Positions 44,248 to 52,546 of a stretch of DNA of 64,000 bases are shown piece after piece. The notes under the pieces were generated by a model. The model made no database searches. It saw only the letters and a list, made by a program, of their open reading frames with translations, and had not been told where the DNA came from. Position 1 is the first letter of the stretch; the number at the start of each line of letters is the position of its first letter. The position numbers and the translations under genes are program-made. This DNA is from a bacterium (GTDB taxonomy: Bacteria; Oederibacteriota; JAAXVQ01; JAUVAV01): the NCBI GenBank assembly GCA_021108215.1, contig JAIORK010000055.1, forward strand, positions 62,001-126,000, given 5' to 3'.

Positions 44248-47200
44248 TCAAACAGTAGCCTTTTTTACCGTTTTCTTAAAAATAGTTTGAATATCCCGGT
44301 TAACCAGGTACAGGGCGGGAACCAATATCAAGGTCACGGTTGTCGCAAAAACCAAACCGTAGGCCATGGCCATCACCACCGGCACCAAAGACTTGGCATT
44401 ACCGCCAATACCATACACCGTGGGTAAAAGTGCCGCCACGGTGGTAAGCGTGGTCAAAACAACCGGACGTAACCGCTGCCGTGCACCCTGCGAGACAATC
44501 TTGATGATTGATGTCAAATCACCCGGACTTTTCCGGGTCTGGAATATTTCATTAATAAAATTTACCATAATAACGCTGTCATTGACCACCACCCCGGACA
44601 AACCAATCATACCGACAATACCCATAAAAGACAACGGAATGCCGTGGGCCGTAAAAGCCAGCAGTGCCCCAATCAAGCCAAACGGCACCGCAACCACCAC
44701 CAACAACGGTTGGGAAAGTGACCCGAACAGGAGCAGTAATATAAAATAGATCATCACCACCGCGATCACAAAAGCCACCATCAGTCCTCCCAATGATTCC
44801 TTGGTCTCTTTTGCTTCGCCGCCGATTCCCAGTCGCGTGCCGGGAAAATCCTTGGCGATTTTCGCAAAGCGTTTTTTTATTTTCCGGGCTACCTGACGGG
44901 AGGTGGTTATTTTTTCATCAATATCAGCAGTCACGGTGGCCACGCGATTGCCCTTGTGATGATTAATCACCGAAGTTCCTTCCTGCGGGACAATCGTGGC
45001 AATCTGGCTTAAGGTGATCAGCTTACCGGCGGCGTTGGGTATTTGCAGCGCTGCTAAAAACTTAGGGTCCCTTTGATAACTATCATCCACTTGCACCCGA
45101 AACTCTATCTTCTCTTCCGCGCTTTGCAAGTACGTCGCAACCGTGCCTGCGTAGGCGGTACGAATCGTCTGGGCGACCGCGGCCACGGTCAAACCATATT
45201 GGGCCAGACGCGCATAATCCAGTCTGACTTTCATTTCTTCTTTGCCCGGCTTTTGGTCATTATCAATATCTTTCACACCCGGGATCTTCCGTAAAAGTTC
45301 CTCCACCTTTATCCTGGCTGCCCTGATGGACTTTCGGTTTTTTCCTTTGATTTTGACATTCACGGCTTCGCCTGTTGGGGGACCCATAATTTTTTCTTCG
45401 ATAACAATTTTTTTAAATTTTGTCAGTCTGCGGGTATTGACGACCTGGCGCAGGTCGGCGATGATTTCACCGGTCGTTCTATCTCTTTCACTGCGGGGAA
45501 CCAGGGTGATGTGGACCTGTGACCAATTTTCATGGTTCCCCTTGGAATTCATCATCCGAACAGTATGATGTCCAATCTGGGTCTGCAGGGAAACCATCTC
45601 TTTTTCGAGCAAATGCTCCCGAACGATCGCCTCGACTTCCATGGTGAATACCTCGGTTTTGTCGAGTCCACAGCTTTCCGGCACTTCCAGATTGACATAA
45701 ATGGATTCCGAAGAATCATCCCACATATTCACATAATTATTAATCGTACCGCGTGAGACCAGCAGAGTTAATGCCGCGACAACCACGAAGACCAGCATAA
45801 TGAGATACCGAAAACGCAATATTTTTCCCAGCCATTTTTCATACGCCCCGGCAATGGGACCGAACCAGTCCGGGCGTTGCTTTTCATTTCCATCCTTCCC
45901 CGCCAAATGGTTGGGAAGAACAATCACGGCTGTAAAAAAAGAAGCCAGCAGCGTGGCTGTCACAATAATCGGAAATACTTGGACAAATTTACCCATCATA
46001 CCTTTGATATACAACAGCGGTATAAACGCCGCGATGGTGGTTAAAATAGTCACCGTGACCGGCGCAATCACTTTTTTAACGCCCAGCACAGAGGCCTGCA
46101 CCGGAGCCTGCCCGGTCTTTTTTTGCTCAAAGATATTCTCTGCAATGACGATACCATGGTCCACCAGCATTCCCAATACCACGATAATGGCGCCCAATGA
46201 CATAAGGTTGAGGGAAATATTGGTGAGATTCATATAAATAATCACCATCAGCAAACTGATGGGTATTCCCACCGCCGTCCAAAACGAGGTTTTCAAATCA
46301 AGAAACAAAAAGAGCACCACAAAAACCAGGATAAATCCGATCAACGCGTTATTGACGACAACGTCAAGCAGGGCGGTGACGGAAAGCGAGCGATCTTCCA
46401 AAGTCGTGATTTCAAAACGGTCGGCAACCCGGGGTTTCAGTTTCTGCAAATACGCTTTCACATTTTGAGAGGTTTTCACAACATCGGCGTTCTCTTTTTT
46501 AACCACCTGGAACACAATCGCCTTTTTGCCATTCACGTTGACCCGGATCGCCTCCTTTTTGAAACCGTCACGCACCGTGGCGATATCTTTGATGCGTACT
46601 CTTTTTTGTTCAAAGCTTGAACGAACAATCACGTCTTTCACTTCCATCGGTTTTTCAAACTGGCCGATGGTCACGATGGTCTGTTCCTTTTGCAAAGACT
46701 GCAACGTTCCGCCGGTGGCCCGGACATTCCGGGCCTGAATACTTTTGACCACATCATTGAGTGAAATATAGTAGTCCCGCAGCTTCGCAGGATGGACTGC
46801 GACGACAATTTCCCGGTCCCGGTATCCCTTTTTCCGGATTTCGCCTACCCCTTTAACCTTTAAGAGGTCTTCTTCCAGCTGCCGGGCAAACCTGTTCAAC
46901 GCCTTTTCCTGCAACGCCCCGTCCCCTGCCTGGGTAATGCTCAGGGTATACACCGCCATCCGTTTGGGATTCACCTCTACAATCGTAATTTCCTCAACTT
47001 CATCGGGAATATCTAAAATATTGCCCAGCGTAATCTTCCGGTGTATTTCATCCTTCACTGCCTGCTTGTTCTCCAGGTCATAATCAAGATGAGCATAAAG
47101 GGTCGCGCCATTTTCAATGGCAAAAGAAGCGTGTTCCTTAATTCCGGCGATTTTTCCCAGTTCGGTTTCAATGGGAATCACAACATTGAGTTCCACATCC

Positions 47201-47373
47201 GCAGCACTGGCACCGGGATAAATAGCCCTAATAATCATGGTGTCCATATCGGTCGCCGGAAACACCTCTCGCCGAATTTCCAACAAGCTCGTCATGCCAA
47301 ATATAAAAATCGTGATAACGATCAAATTAATCAGCAATTTATTACGAACCAGGTATTCCAATATTTTTTCCAT
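44248..47373 (-). CDS. RND efflux transporter, AcrB/HAE1 family
   Basis: This 1041-residue inner-membrane pump has the full 12-helix RND layout. The N-terminus MEKILEYLVRNKLLINLIVI and the porter-domain start YPGASAADVELNVVIPIETE fit HAE1/Nef-type pumps. In helix 4 the usual Asp-Asp pair reads VDHGIVIAENI (second Asp replaced by His), and in helix 10 the AcrB Lys position reads VVNDSVIMVNF. Proton coupling may therefore differ from AcrB, though such variants exist in the family. No membrane-fusion protein or outer-membrane factor is adjacent, so partners must be elsewhere. Confidence 0.93.
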   Translation of the reverse strand: MEKILEYLVRNKLLINLIVITIFIFGMTSLLEIRREVFPATDMDTMIIRAIYPGASAADVELNVVIPIETELGKIAGIKEHASFAIENGATLYAHLDYDLENKQAVKDEIHRKITLGNILDIPDEVEEITIVEVNPKRMAVYTLSITQAGDGALQEKALNRFARQLEEDLLKVKGVGEIRKKGYRDREIVVAVHPAKLRDYYISLNDVVKSIQARNVRATGGTLQSLQKEQTIVTIGQFEKPMEVKDVIVRSSFEQKRVRIKDIATVRDGFKKEAIRVNVNGKKAIVFQVVKKENADVVKTSQNVKAYLQKLKPRVADRFEITTLEDRSLSVTALLDVVVNNALIGFILVFVVLFLFLDLKTSFWTAVGIPISLLMVIIYMNLTNISLNLMSLGAIIVVLGMLVDHGIVIAENIFEQKKTGQAPVQASVLGVKKVIAPVTVTILTTIAAFIPLLYIKGMMGKFVQVFPIIVTATLLASFFTAVIVLPNHLAGKDGNEKQRPDWFGPIAGAYEKWLGKILRFRYLIMLVFVVVAALTLLVSRGTINNYVNMWDDSSESIYVNLEVPESCGLDKTEVFTMEVEAIVREHLLEKEMVSLQTQIGHHTVRMMNSKGNHENWSQVHITLVPRSERDRTTGEIIADLRQVVNTRRLTKFKKIVIEEKIMGPPTGEAVNVKIKGKNRKSIRAARIKVEELLRKIPGVKDIDNDQKPGKEEMKVRLDYARLAQYGLTVAAVAQTIRTAYAGTVATYLQSAEEKIEFRVQVDDSYQRDPKFLAALQIPNAAGKLITLSQIATIVPQEGTSVINHHKGNRVATVTADIDEKITTSRQVARKIKKRFAKIAKDFPGTRLGIGGEAKETKESLGGLMVAFVIAVVMIYFILLLLFGSLSQPLLVVVAVPFGLIGALLAFTAHGIPLSFMGIVGMIGLSGVVVNDSVIMVNFINEIFQTRKSPGDLTSIIKIVSQGARQRLRPVVLTTLTTVAALLPTVYGIGGNAKSLVPVVMAMAYGLVFATTVTLILVPALYLVNRDIQTIFKKTVKKATV

Positions 47374-47542
47374 CTGTTACTCCTTGTCCCCGGAATCGGG
47401 TTTCCCGAATTGCATCCCGTTGCTCAAAACATCGCACTTGCAGCTTTAGAATGACATGTCCACCAATATAGTCTCAAACGCTGCCGGAGGCAAGTATTGA
47501 ATCCCGAACAGGCTGCCCAATTTTTAGTAAATAACGAAGAAT

Positions 47543-47580
47543 AAAAAAGGCCCTGCACCGTATGGTGCAGGGCCTTTTTT
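47543..47580. terminator. Rho-independent terminator
   Basis: AAAAAAGGCCCTGCACC and GGTGCAGGGCCTTTTTT form a perfect long stem around GTAT, with A- and T-runs on both sides. It lies downstream of the tRNA on the minus strand and upstream of the RND gene, and is likely to work in both directions. Confidence 0.92.
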
Positions 47581-47588
47581 ATTAAGTT

Positions 47589-47604
47589 TGGTAGCGGAGC
47601 AGGG
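47589..47604. repeat. Duplicate of the tRNA-Met 3' end (16 bp)
   Basis: TGGTAGCGGAGCAGGG is identical to the last 16 bases of the tRNA gene (47780-47795), including CCA. It is followed by unrelated sequence. Such duplicates of a tRNA 3' end usually mark an integration site; a decayed second tRNA is the alternative. The 176 bases between copies contain no integrase. Confidence 0.7.
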
Positions 47605-47736
47605 TTCATTGGCTACTTTGGTCGCAGAGCTCCCTGCGTAGCCTCACCTCGTTTGCTGACGGCCAGAGGCCTTTTCCTCGCTATTCGCTCGGCGCAAACT
47701 CGCTTCAAGTCCCTATCGTGCTCCCGGGTACTTATA

Positions 47737-47774
47737 TTAAATAAGGTGAGGGGACATCCCCTCACCTTATTTAA
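47737..47774 (-). terminator. Terminator hairpin of tRNA-Met
   Basis: TTAAATAAGGTGAGGGG and CCCCTCACCTTATTTAA form a perfect 17-bp stem with a 4-base loop. It starts 5 bases after the tRNA CCA end on the minus strand. Confidence 0.8.
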
Positions 47775-47779
47775 TTATC

Positions 47780-47857
47780 TGGTAGCGGAGCAGGGACTTG
47801 AACCCCGGACCCCACGGGTATGAACCGTGTGCTCTAAACCAGCTGAGCTACTCCGCC
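47780..47857 (-). tRNA. tRNA-Met (CAT), elongator type
   Basis: On the minus strand this 78-base gene reads GGCGGAGTAGCTCAGCTGGT, with anticodon stem-loop CACGG-TTCATAC-CCGTG (anticodon CAT) and T-arm GGGGTTCAAGTCCC, ending CTCCGCTACCA. CCA is encoded. The acceptor pairs GGCGGAG/CTCCGCT with one G-T pair, unlike initiator tRNA, which has an unpaired first base. The sequence is very close to known elongator tRNA-Met. Ile2 with lysidine is unlikely. Confidence 0.93.
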
Positions 47858-47876
47858 ATATTATTTGAGAAAAGTG

Positions 47877-47905
47877 AAAATACCATAGGCAAATAAGAAA
47901 GGCAA
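47877..47905 (-). promoter_or_regulatory. Promoter of tRNA-Met
   Basis: On the minus strand TTGCCT (47905-47900) and TATTTT (47882-47877) are separated by 17 bases. The transcript would begin about 10 bases before the mature tRNA. Confidence 0.6.
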
Positions 47906-47924
47906 GTGATTTTTCCCCGGATTA

Positions 47925-48485
47925 TTACTGCTTGGTAATCCAAAGATCCGGCCCGGAAATCGAAACCCGGCATTGTTTTATCTGCGTTCCCGCCAATAAA
48001 AGACACAGGTCCGAGGCAGTCATCGCGGTTCTTCTGGACTGGTAAACCGCCCGAATACCCTGGCTTTTTCCCGGCATCCAGGGAATCTGCCACCAGGTGG
48101 CATCCTGTCTGACATCCCCTATAAAAAACTCTCCTTCTATTTTCAAAACCCGGGCAATTTCATTGAATACTATCATCGGCTGCTCCCAGGCATGCAGGGC
48201 GCCGAAAGAAACAACCGCATCAATACTTTTATCCGGCAGCGGAATCTTGGTGAGTTCCCCTGGAATGTATGTCGTCTTGGTCCTTACACCCCACTGTTTG
48301 GCCTGTATGAGCGCCTGTGCTCTTTGCTCGCCGGAAAAACCAATACCCGTCAATTCCAGATGCGTGTTTTTCTTAAGCAAGCGCTGTCCCGGCCAGGTCG
48401 TCCCGGGTCCAATTTCAAGAACTGTTCCGCAAAAAATACGGGACGCAACTTTGATATCAATGACTTTATACAAACGCTGACTCAT
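47925..48485 (-). CDS. Class I SAM-dependent methyltransferase
   Basis: This 186-residue protein has the SAM-binding motif GTVLEIGPGTTWPGQRLL, the acidic loop position ELTGIGFSGEQ, and motif IV-like SIDAVVSFGALHAWEQP, followed by EIARVLKIEGEFFIGDVRQD. The fold is the Methyltransf_11 type. The substrate is unknown. I use ATG 48485 with GGAGAGG immediately upstream; the longer frame overlaps the Fur-FeoA gene. It lies directly after that gene and is probably in its transcript. Confidence 0.85.
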   Translation of the reverse strand: MSQRLYKVIDIKVASRIFCGTVLEIGPGTTWPGQRLLKKNTHLELTGIGFSGEQRAQALIQAKQWGVRTKTTYIPGELTKIPLPDKSIDAVVSFGALHAWEQPMIVFNEIARVLKIEGEFFIGDVRQDATWWQIPWMPGKSQGIRAVYQSRRTAMTASDLCLLLAGTQIKQCRVSISGPDLWITKQ

Positions 48486-48498
48486 ATCCCTCTCCGCC

Positions 48499-49227
48499 TT
48501 AAACGTTTTTTTCTTTGCAATCCGAATCACGAACCATAACTTTATGGGTTATCTGATGGCCAATCGCCAGACGTCCTGCCTGGATTTGAATGATAAATGG
48601 ACCGGAAAACAGGTTGGAGACAACCCGGATTTGCGTTCCCGGCACCAATCCCATTTCGCTTAACCGGTGTTGTAAAGATGTGCCGCCGTTAATTCGCACA
48701 ATTGTAACACACTTCCCGCTGGGGACCGTCGAGAGCGGGACATGATCCGTTTTATGCTCCGCGCCGGTTTTCTCCCCCGGGACATTCAACACGTGGCCGG
48801 CATTTTTCTTTTGGCACGCTCCGCACTCACCTAAAATATGCATGGAATGTTTAATCATTCTAAAAGCGTGCTTTTGACAGACCGCCTTTTGCCTCTGCTC
48901 AATTTTTTCATCTTGAAATTCTATGATGCTTCCGCAGTGAACGCACACCAAATGATCATGATGGACATGACCGTAAACATGCTCATAAAAAATGCTTTTC
49001 TCTCCAAAAAACATTTTTCTTATCAAACCGGATGTTACCAGCCGCGCCAGCACCTGATTGCGCGTTTTGGCGGAAATTTTTGAAAGACTTGCATGCTCCG
49101 CCAAATCTTTTTCCGTAAAATGAGCATGCAAATTAAAAACTTCTCGAATAATAATCTTATGTTTTACTGAAGTCCGCCACCCGTGTCCATTTGCAAATGT
49201 TTCATAACGGCGCATAAAATCCTGCAT
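48499..49227 (-). CDS. Fur-family regulator fused to a FeoA domain
   Basis: This 242-residue protein has an N-terminal Fur-type winged helix (FTEKDLAEHASLSKISAKTR, NQVLARLVTSGLIRKMFFG) and dimerisation/metal domain (HVYGHVHHDHLVCVHCGSII with a second CxxC in GECGACQ). The C-terminal 80 residues form a FeoA/SH3-like domain (SGKCVTIVRINGGTSLQHRL, SEMGLVPGTQIRVVSNLFSG). FeoA is normally fused to DtxR-type repressors or works with FeoB. The fusion suggests iron-dependent control. ATG 49227 has GGGAG 7 bases upstream; the longer frame is less likely. Confidence 0.88.
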   Translation of the reverse strand: MQDFMRRYETFANGHGWRTSVKHKIIIREVFNLHAHFTEKDLAEHASLSKISAKTRNQVLARLVTSGLIRKMFFGEKSIFYEHVYGHVHHDHLVCVHCGSIIEFQDEKIEQRQKAVCQKHAFRMIKHSMHILGECGACQKKNAGHVLNVPGEKTGAEHKTDHVPLSTVPSGKCVTIVRINGGTSLQHRLSEMGLVPGTQIRVVSNLFSGPFIIQIQAGRLAIGHQITHKVMVRDSDCKEKNV

Positions 49228-49317
49228 TACTTTCTCCCGGACCTTTTCACCCGAATACGTACGCATCTCATTTTCTTTACCCAGCGGCGATGTTTTTTGC
49301 GTACGTAGGCCGGTGTG

Positions 49318-49695
49318 TCAATTGGTTTTTTTAAGGAATTTTTCAGCAAATTCAAACAACTCGGTAGATTCAAAAGGTTTGACGACATAACCATCCGCCC
49401 TAACTTCAAAGCCTTTTTCAATATCGGATTCATCGCCTTTGACGGTGATAAGGATAATTGGAATATGCTTGGTTTCCTCGTTGGTTTTCAAGGTATGACA
49501 AATTTCATAACCATCCAACATGGGCATCATGACATCCAGAAGCACCAAATCCGGTTTTTCCTGATAAACCTTGGCCAAGGCCTCTTGCCCATTGCTTACA
49601 CCGATGACTTCATATCCGTGAAGTCGAAAATTTTCGGATATAAGTTCAACCATTTCCTTGTGGTCATCCACCACCAATATTTTTTTGCCTGCCAT
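49318..49695 (-). CDS. CheY-like single-domain response regulator
   Basis: This 125-residue receiver has the full set: Asp-Asp in LVVDDHKEM, phospho-Asp in PDLVLLDVMMPMLDG, Thr in IILITVKGD and Lys in YVVKPFES. It has no output domain, so it acts by protein-protein contact. It lies between the FliA/WhiG-type sigma factor gene and the Fur-FeoA gene on one strand and is likely part of the same regulatory set. Confidence 0.93.
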   Translation of the reverse strand: MAGKKILVVDDHKEMVELISENFRLHGYEVIGVSNGQEALAKVYQEKPDLVLLDVMMPMLDGYEICHTLKTNEETKHIPIILITVKGDESDIEKGFEVRADGYVVKPFESTELFEFAEKFLKKTN

Positions 49696-49772
49696 TTGTC
49701 GCCCACTTTCTTACACATTTCTTCAATCCGGACAATTATAGACTGGACGCCTTGTACGGGCAACTTAAAAAA

Positions 49773-50561
49773 TCATTTAATAATAAAATCCATACGCTCT
49801 GCCTTCATCGCGGTACGCAGATGTACGACCGCCTGGCCGTGAATCTGGCAAATCCGCGACTCAGTCACTTCCAGAATTGCCGCAATCTCTTTGAGGGTTA
49901 ATTCTTCATAATAATACAGGGTAAGTACCAAACGTTCCTTTTCCGGCAGCCGCTCAATCATTGTCCCGAGTAAATCACGAGCTTCCTTGGCTGCCAATTC
50001 CGTAAAGGCACCGCCAAAATGACGTTCAATCGGATTGGTTTCAACCGCAAAAATATCACGCCGCTTCTTTTCGCGGTCTTCCATAATCTCATCCAGGGAA
50101 ATCACGGGAGGAATATTAATGTCCGTGAGCATGCTCTGGAAGCGTTTCATGGACATTTTAAAGTGCTTGGCCAAATCCTGATCTGTGACTGGACGGTGCA
50201 GCTTGTTATTCAAATGCTCATAAGCTTGTTCCAGTTCCCGCGTTTTTTGACGAACAGAGCGCGGCACCCAATCCATAGAGCGCATCTCATCCAGTACGGC
50301 ACCGCGAATTCTGAAGAATGCATAAGTGGAAAATTTCCCCCCTCTGTCCGGGTTGAATTTTCCCACCGCATCAATCAATCCGATGATACCGGCTGTCATC
50401 AAATCATCGAGATCCAACCAGGAACGGTTTTGCGGAACTGTCATCCGCTCAATGGTAAACCGGACCAAAGGAATATTTTTTTTCAACAATTCCTCTCGCG
50501 CCTCCATATCATTTTGCTCACGAAACCGAACCCACAAATCCTGATCTTTACATGCCATCAT
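49773..50561 (-). CDS. FliA/WhiG-type RNA polymerase sigma factor
   Basis: This 262-residue sigma-28-type factor has region 2 (SWLDLDDLMTAGIIGLIDAV, DRGGKFSTYAFFRIRGAVLD and EMRSMDWVPRSVRQKTREL, the family hallmark), region 3 and region 4 (LPEKERLVLTLYYYEELTLK, AAILEVTESRICQIHGQAV). In other bacteria it controls flagellar or developmental genes; no flagellar genes are present here. It starts 11 bases after the sigma-54 activator gene and is presumably controlled by the FlgM-like protein at 52174. Confidence 0.94.
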   Translation of the reverse strand: MMACKDQDLWVRFREQNDMEAREELLKKNIPLVRFTIERMTVPQNRSWLDLDDLMTAGIIGLIDAVGKFNPDRGGKFSTYAFFRIRGAVLDEMRSMDWVPRSVRQKTRELEQAYEHLNNKLHRPVTDQDLAKHFKMSMKRFQSMLTDINIPPVISLDEIMEDREKKRRDIFAVETNPIERHFGGAFTELAAKEARDLLGTMIERLPEKERLVLTLYYYEELTLKEIAAILEVTESRICQIHGQAVVHLRTAMKAERMDFIIK

Positions 50562-50572
50562 ACTCCCACCCC

Positions 50573-51967
50573 CTAGATTCCGAGTTCCCTCATTTTATTA
50601 AATAAGGTTTTATAATTTATCTTTAACATTCGCGCTGTCTTGACTTTGTTCCAACGGGTTTCCTGCAAAACGCGGCTGATGGTCTCCTTTTCCACGCGCC
50701 GGGAAACTTCCTGGCACACCTCTTTGAGCGGCCTAATCGGCAGACCCCTCCCACAGATCGCTTCCGGTTCTGTCGGTTTTTCCACCACCTTGTTCTCAAA
50801 ATGTTCTTTTGGGAAATACTCTAATGTAATTGTGTCGCCCGCCATCACCACCGCACGCTTGATGGCATTCATCAATTCGCGAATATTCCCCGGCCAGGTG
50901 TACTGCTGTAAAAAAGTAAGGGTTTCCGGTGTCATGACGGGAACCGGCTTATCAAACTGACGGCTGAAACGGTCTATAAAATGCCGGACCAACAATTCAA
51001 TATCTTCCTTGCGCTCAATGAGCGGCGGAATGATTATGGAAAATTCGTTTATCCGATGATACAAATCCTCCCGGAAGGTTCCTTGCAGCATGGATTTTTT
51101 TAGATCGACATTGGTGGCGGTGATGACGCGGACATCAATCTCAATTTCACTTTTCCCGCCCAGGCGCTGTAATTTCCGTTCCTGTAAAACCCGCAATAGT
51201 TTAATCTGGGTGGACACGGGGAGATTGCCGATCTCATCCAGCAACAGTGTTCCGCCGTTTGCCAATTCAAACCGCCCCGGCTTGGCCTCGTTGGCACCCG
51301 TAAAAGCGCCCTTTTCATACCCAAACAATTCCGATTCCACCAGATTTTCCGGTAATGCACTGCAATCAATTGAAATCATTGGCTTGTCTTTACGGGGACT
51401 GTTCTTATGAATGTATTCCGCAATAAGTTCTTTGCCTGTCCCGCTGGCGCCCAACACCAGAACTGTGACATCATACTGCGAGATCTTGTTGACCATGGTC
51501 ATAACTTTTTGCATGGCGGGACAATTCCAGATAAAGTAATGGCGGTTTTTGTTACTGATTTGATTTTTAAGTTGTTTCACTTCATTCATTAATTGTTTTG
51601 TTTTCAATGCATTTTTTAACGTAATCAGCATTTCATCCACATTCAACGGCTTGCTGATATAATCATAAGCGCCTAGTTTCATAGCACGGACAGCCGCATT
51701 AATATTTTCAAAAGCAGAAAGAATAACCACCGGAAGTGAAGCAATTTTTTTCTTCAACCGTTCTAAAACTTCAAGACCATCCATTCCGGGAAGTCTCAGG
51801 TCTAAAAATACGAGATCCGGGTTCAGTGCTTCCGCCATTTCAAGACCCTGCTCACCATTGAATGCCGTCTGCACCTCATACCCCTTTTCTACGAGTATTT
51901 TTTTCATAATCCAACAAATCTCCGGCTCATCATCAACGACCAATATTTTATGTAAGGTTACACTCAT
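50573..51967 (-). CDS. Sigma-54-dependent response regulator (NtrC family)
   Basis: This 464-residue protein has a receiver (VVDDEPEI, LVFLDLRLPGMDG, Lys in YISKPL), an AAA domain with Walker A GASGTGKE, the sigma-54 loop GAFTGA, Walker B GGTLLLDEIG, and a Fis-type HTH at the end (NKVKTARMLKINYKTLFNKM). It activates sigma-54 promoters when phosphorylated. The start ATG 51967 follows GAGG by 6 bases. A well-matched sigma-54 promoter lies just upstream, so it may control itself. The histidine kinase at 52547 is the likely partner. Confidence 0.96.
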   Translation of the reverse strand: MSVTLHKILVVDDEPEICWIMKKILVEKGYEVQTAFNGEQGLEMAEALNPDLVFLDLRLPGMDGLEVLERLKKKIASLPVVILSAFENINAAVRAMKLGAYDYISKPLNVDEMLITLKNALKTKQLMNEVKQLKNQISNKNRHYFIWNCPAMQKVMTMVNKISQYDVTVLVLGASGTGKELIAEYIHKNSPRKDKPMISIDCSALPENLVESELFGYEKGAFTGANEAKPGRFELANGGTLLLDEIGNLPVSTQIKLLRVLQERKLQRLGGKSEIEIDVRVITATNVDLKKSMLQGTFREDLYHRINEFSIIIPPLIERKEDIELLVRHFIDRFSRQFDKPVPVMTPETLTFLQQYTWPGNIRELMNAIKRAVVMAGDTITLEYFPKEHFENKVVEKPTEPEAICGRGLPIRPLKEVCQEVSRRVEKETISRVLQETRWNKVKTARMLKINYKTLFNKMRELGI

Positions 51968-52002
51968 GAAACGCCTCGCTAATGGAATCAAGCTTTACTT
52001 AA

Positions 52003-52019
52003 CGCAAAAGTCATACCAA
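52003..52019 (-). promoter_or_regulatory. Sigma-54 (-24/-12) promoter upstream of the NtrC-type gene
   Basis: The minus strand reads TTGGTATGACTTTTGCG. GG and GC are separated by exactly 10 bases, and the rest matches the TTGGYAYGRNNNTTGC consensus well. The predicted start, about 12 bases beyond the GC, is near 51990, a short leader before ATG 51967. It would drive the NtrC-type, sigma-28-type and following genes. Confidence 0.75.
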
Positions 52020-52095
52020 TTTTTTTTAAAATTAAAAAGGAGTCCCTAAACCGGCCTGTTAGAATAGCGTTGAAAAGCTGGGGAAAAATTGGGGA

Positions 52096-52128
52096 AAAAA
52101 AACAGCAGGATGGCCTGCTGCTTTTTTG
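52096..52128 (-). terminator. Rho-independent terminator after the FlgM-like gene
   Basis: CAGCAGG and CCTGCTG pair around ATGG, with T-rich tracts on both strands (eight A before the stem, CTTTTTTG after). It lies 45 bases beyond the FlgM-like stop and separates that operon from the sigma-54 promoter of the next. Confidence 0.85.
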
Positions 52129-52173
52129 TAGAAAAAATTTGCAAACTATGCAATAAAATCCATATTTTCAGTA

Positions 52174-52545
52174 TTACAATTCTGATTCCTCAGAAAACCA
52201 TTTATCCACGACCGCTTTACCGGAAATATGGTATTGGTTACTCTGAATCCTTTGTTTAATGTCGTCAATTTTACTTTTTCTAAAAATTTTCTGGTTTTTA
52301 CACTCTTTGACCAGCTCGCGAACAAGCTGCTCTTCTGAATTATTTTTCTTTTCTTTTTTGAAAAAAATCATTTCCGGCGTCATCTCCTGAGTAATATCTT
52401 CGTACTGCTTTTCAAGAATAAGTGTACCCGCATGTCTTGATAAACGCTGAAAAGATTCGTCACTTACCAGCTCAAAATCGGAAAATCCTTTTTTTGCAAC
52501 CCTATTTCGCCAGTGTTGATAAAAAATCATCTTCGTCTGCGCCAT
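52174..52545 (-). CDS. FlgM-like anti-sigma factor candidate
   Basis: This 123-residue basic protein has a C-terminal segment, SKIDDIKQRIQSNQYHISGK followed by AVVDKWFSE, that matches the sigma-binding helices of FlgM (family pattern: DKVxxLKxxIxxGxYxVDxxxIAxKLL). The N-terminal 80 residues are longer than in classical FlgM and unrecognised. It starts one base after the histidine kinase stop; ATG 52545 is preferred over GTG 52554 on ribosome-site spacing. It probably restrains the FliA/WhiG-type sigma factor 1.6 kb away. Confidence 0.7.
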   Translation of the reverse strand: MAQTKMIFYQHWRNRVAKKGFSDFELVSDESFQRLSRHAGTLILEKQYEDITQEMTPEMIFFKKEKKNNSEEQLVRELVKECKNQKIFRKSKIDDIKQRIQSNQYHISGKAVVDKWFSEESEL

Positions 52546-52546
52546 G

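Noticed and set aside
44248-47373. Replacement of helix-4 Asp by His in the RND pump as a sign of inactivity
   Set aside because: Such variants of the relay residues occur in functional branches of the family, so inactivity does not follow.
47589-47700. A second tRNA gene downstream of tRNA-Met
   Set aside because: Only the last 16 bases match; no anticodon arm or D-arm can be folded.
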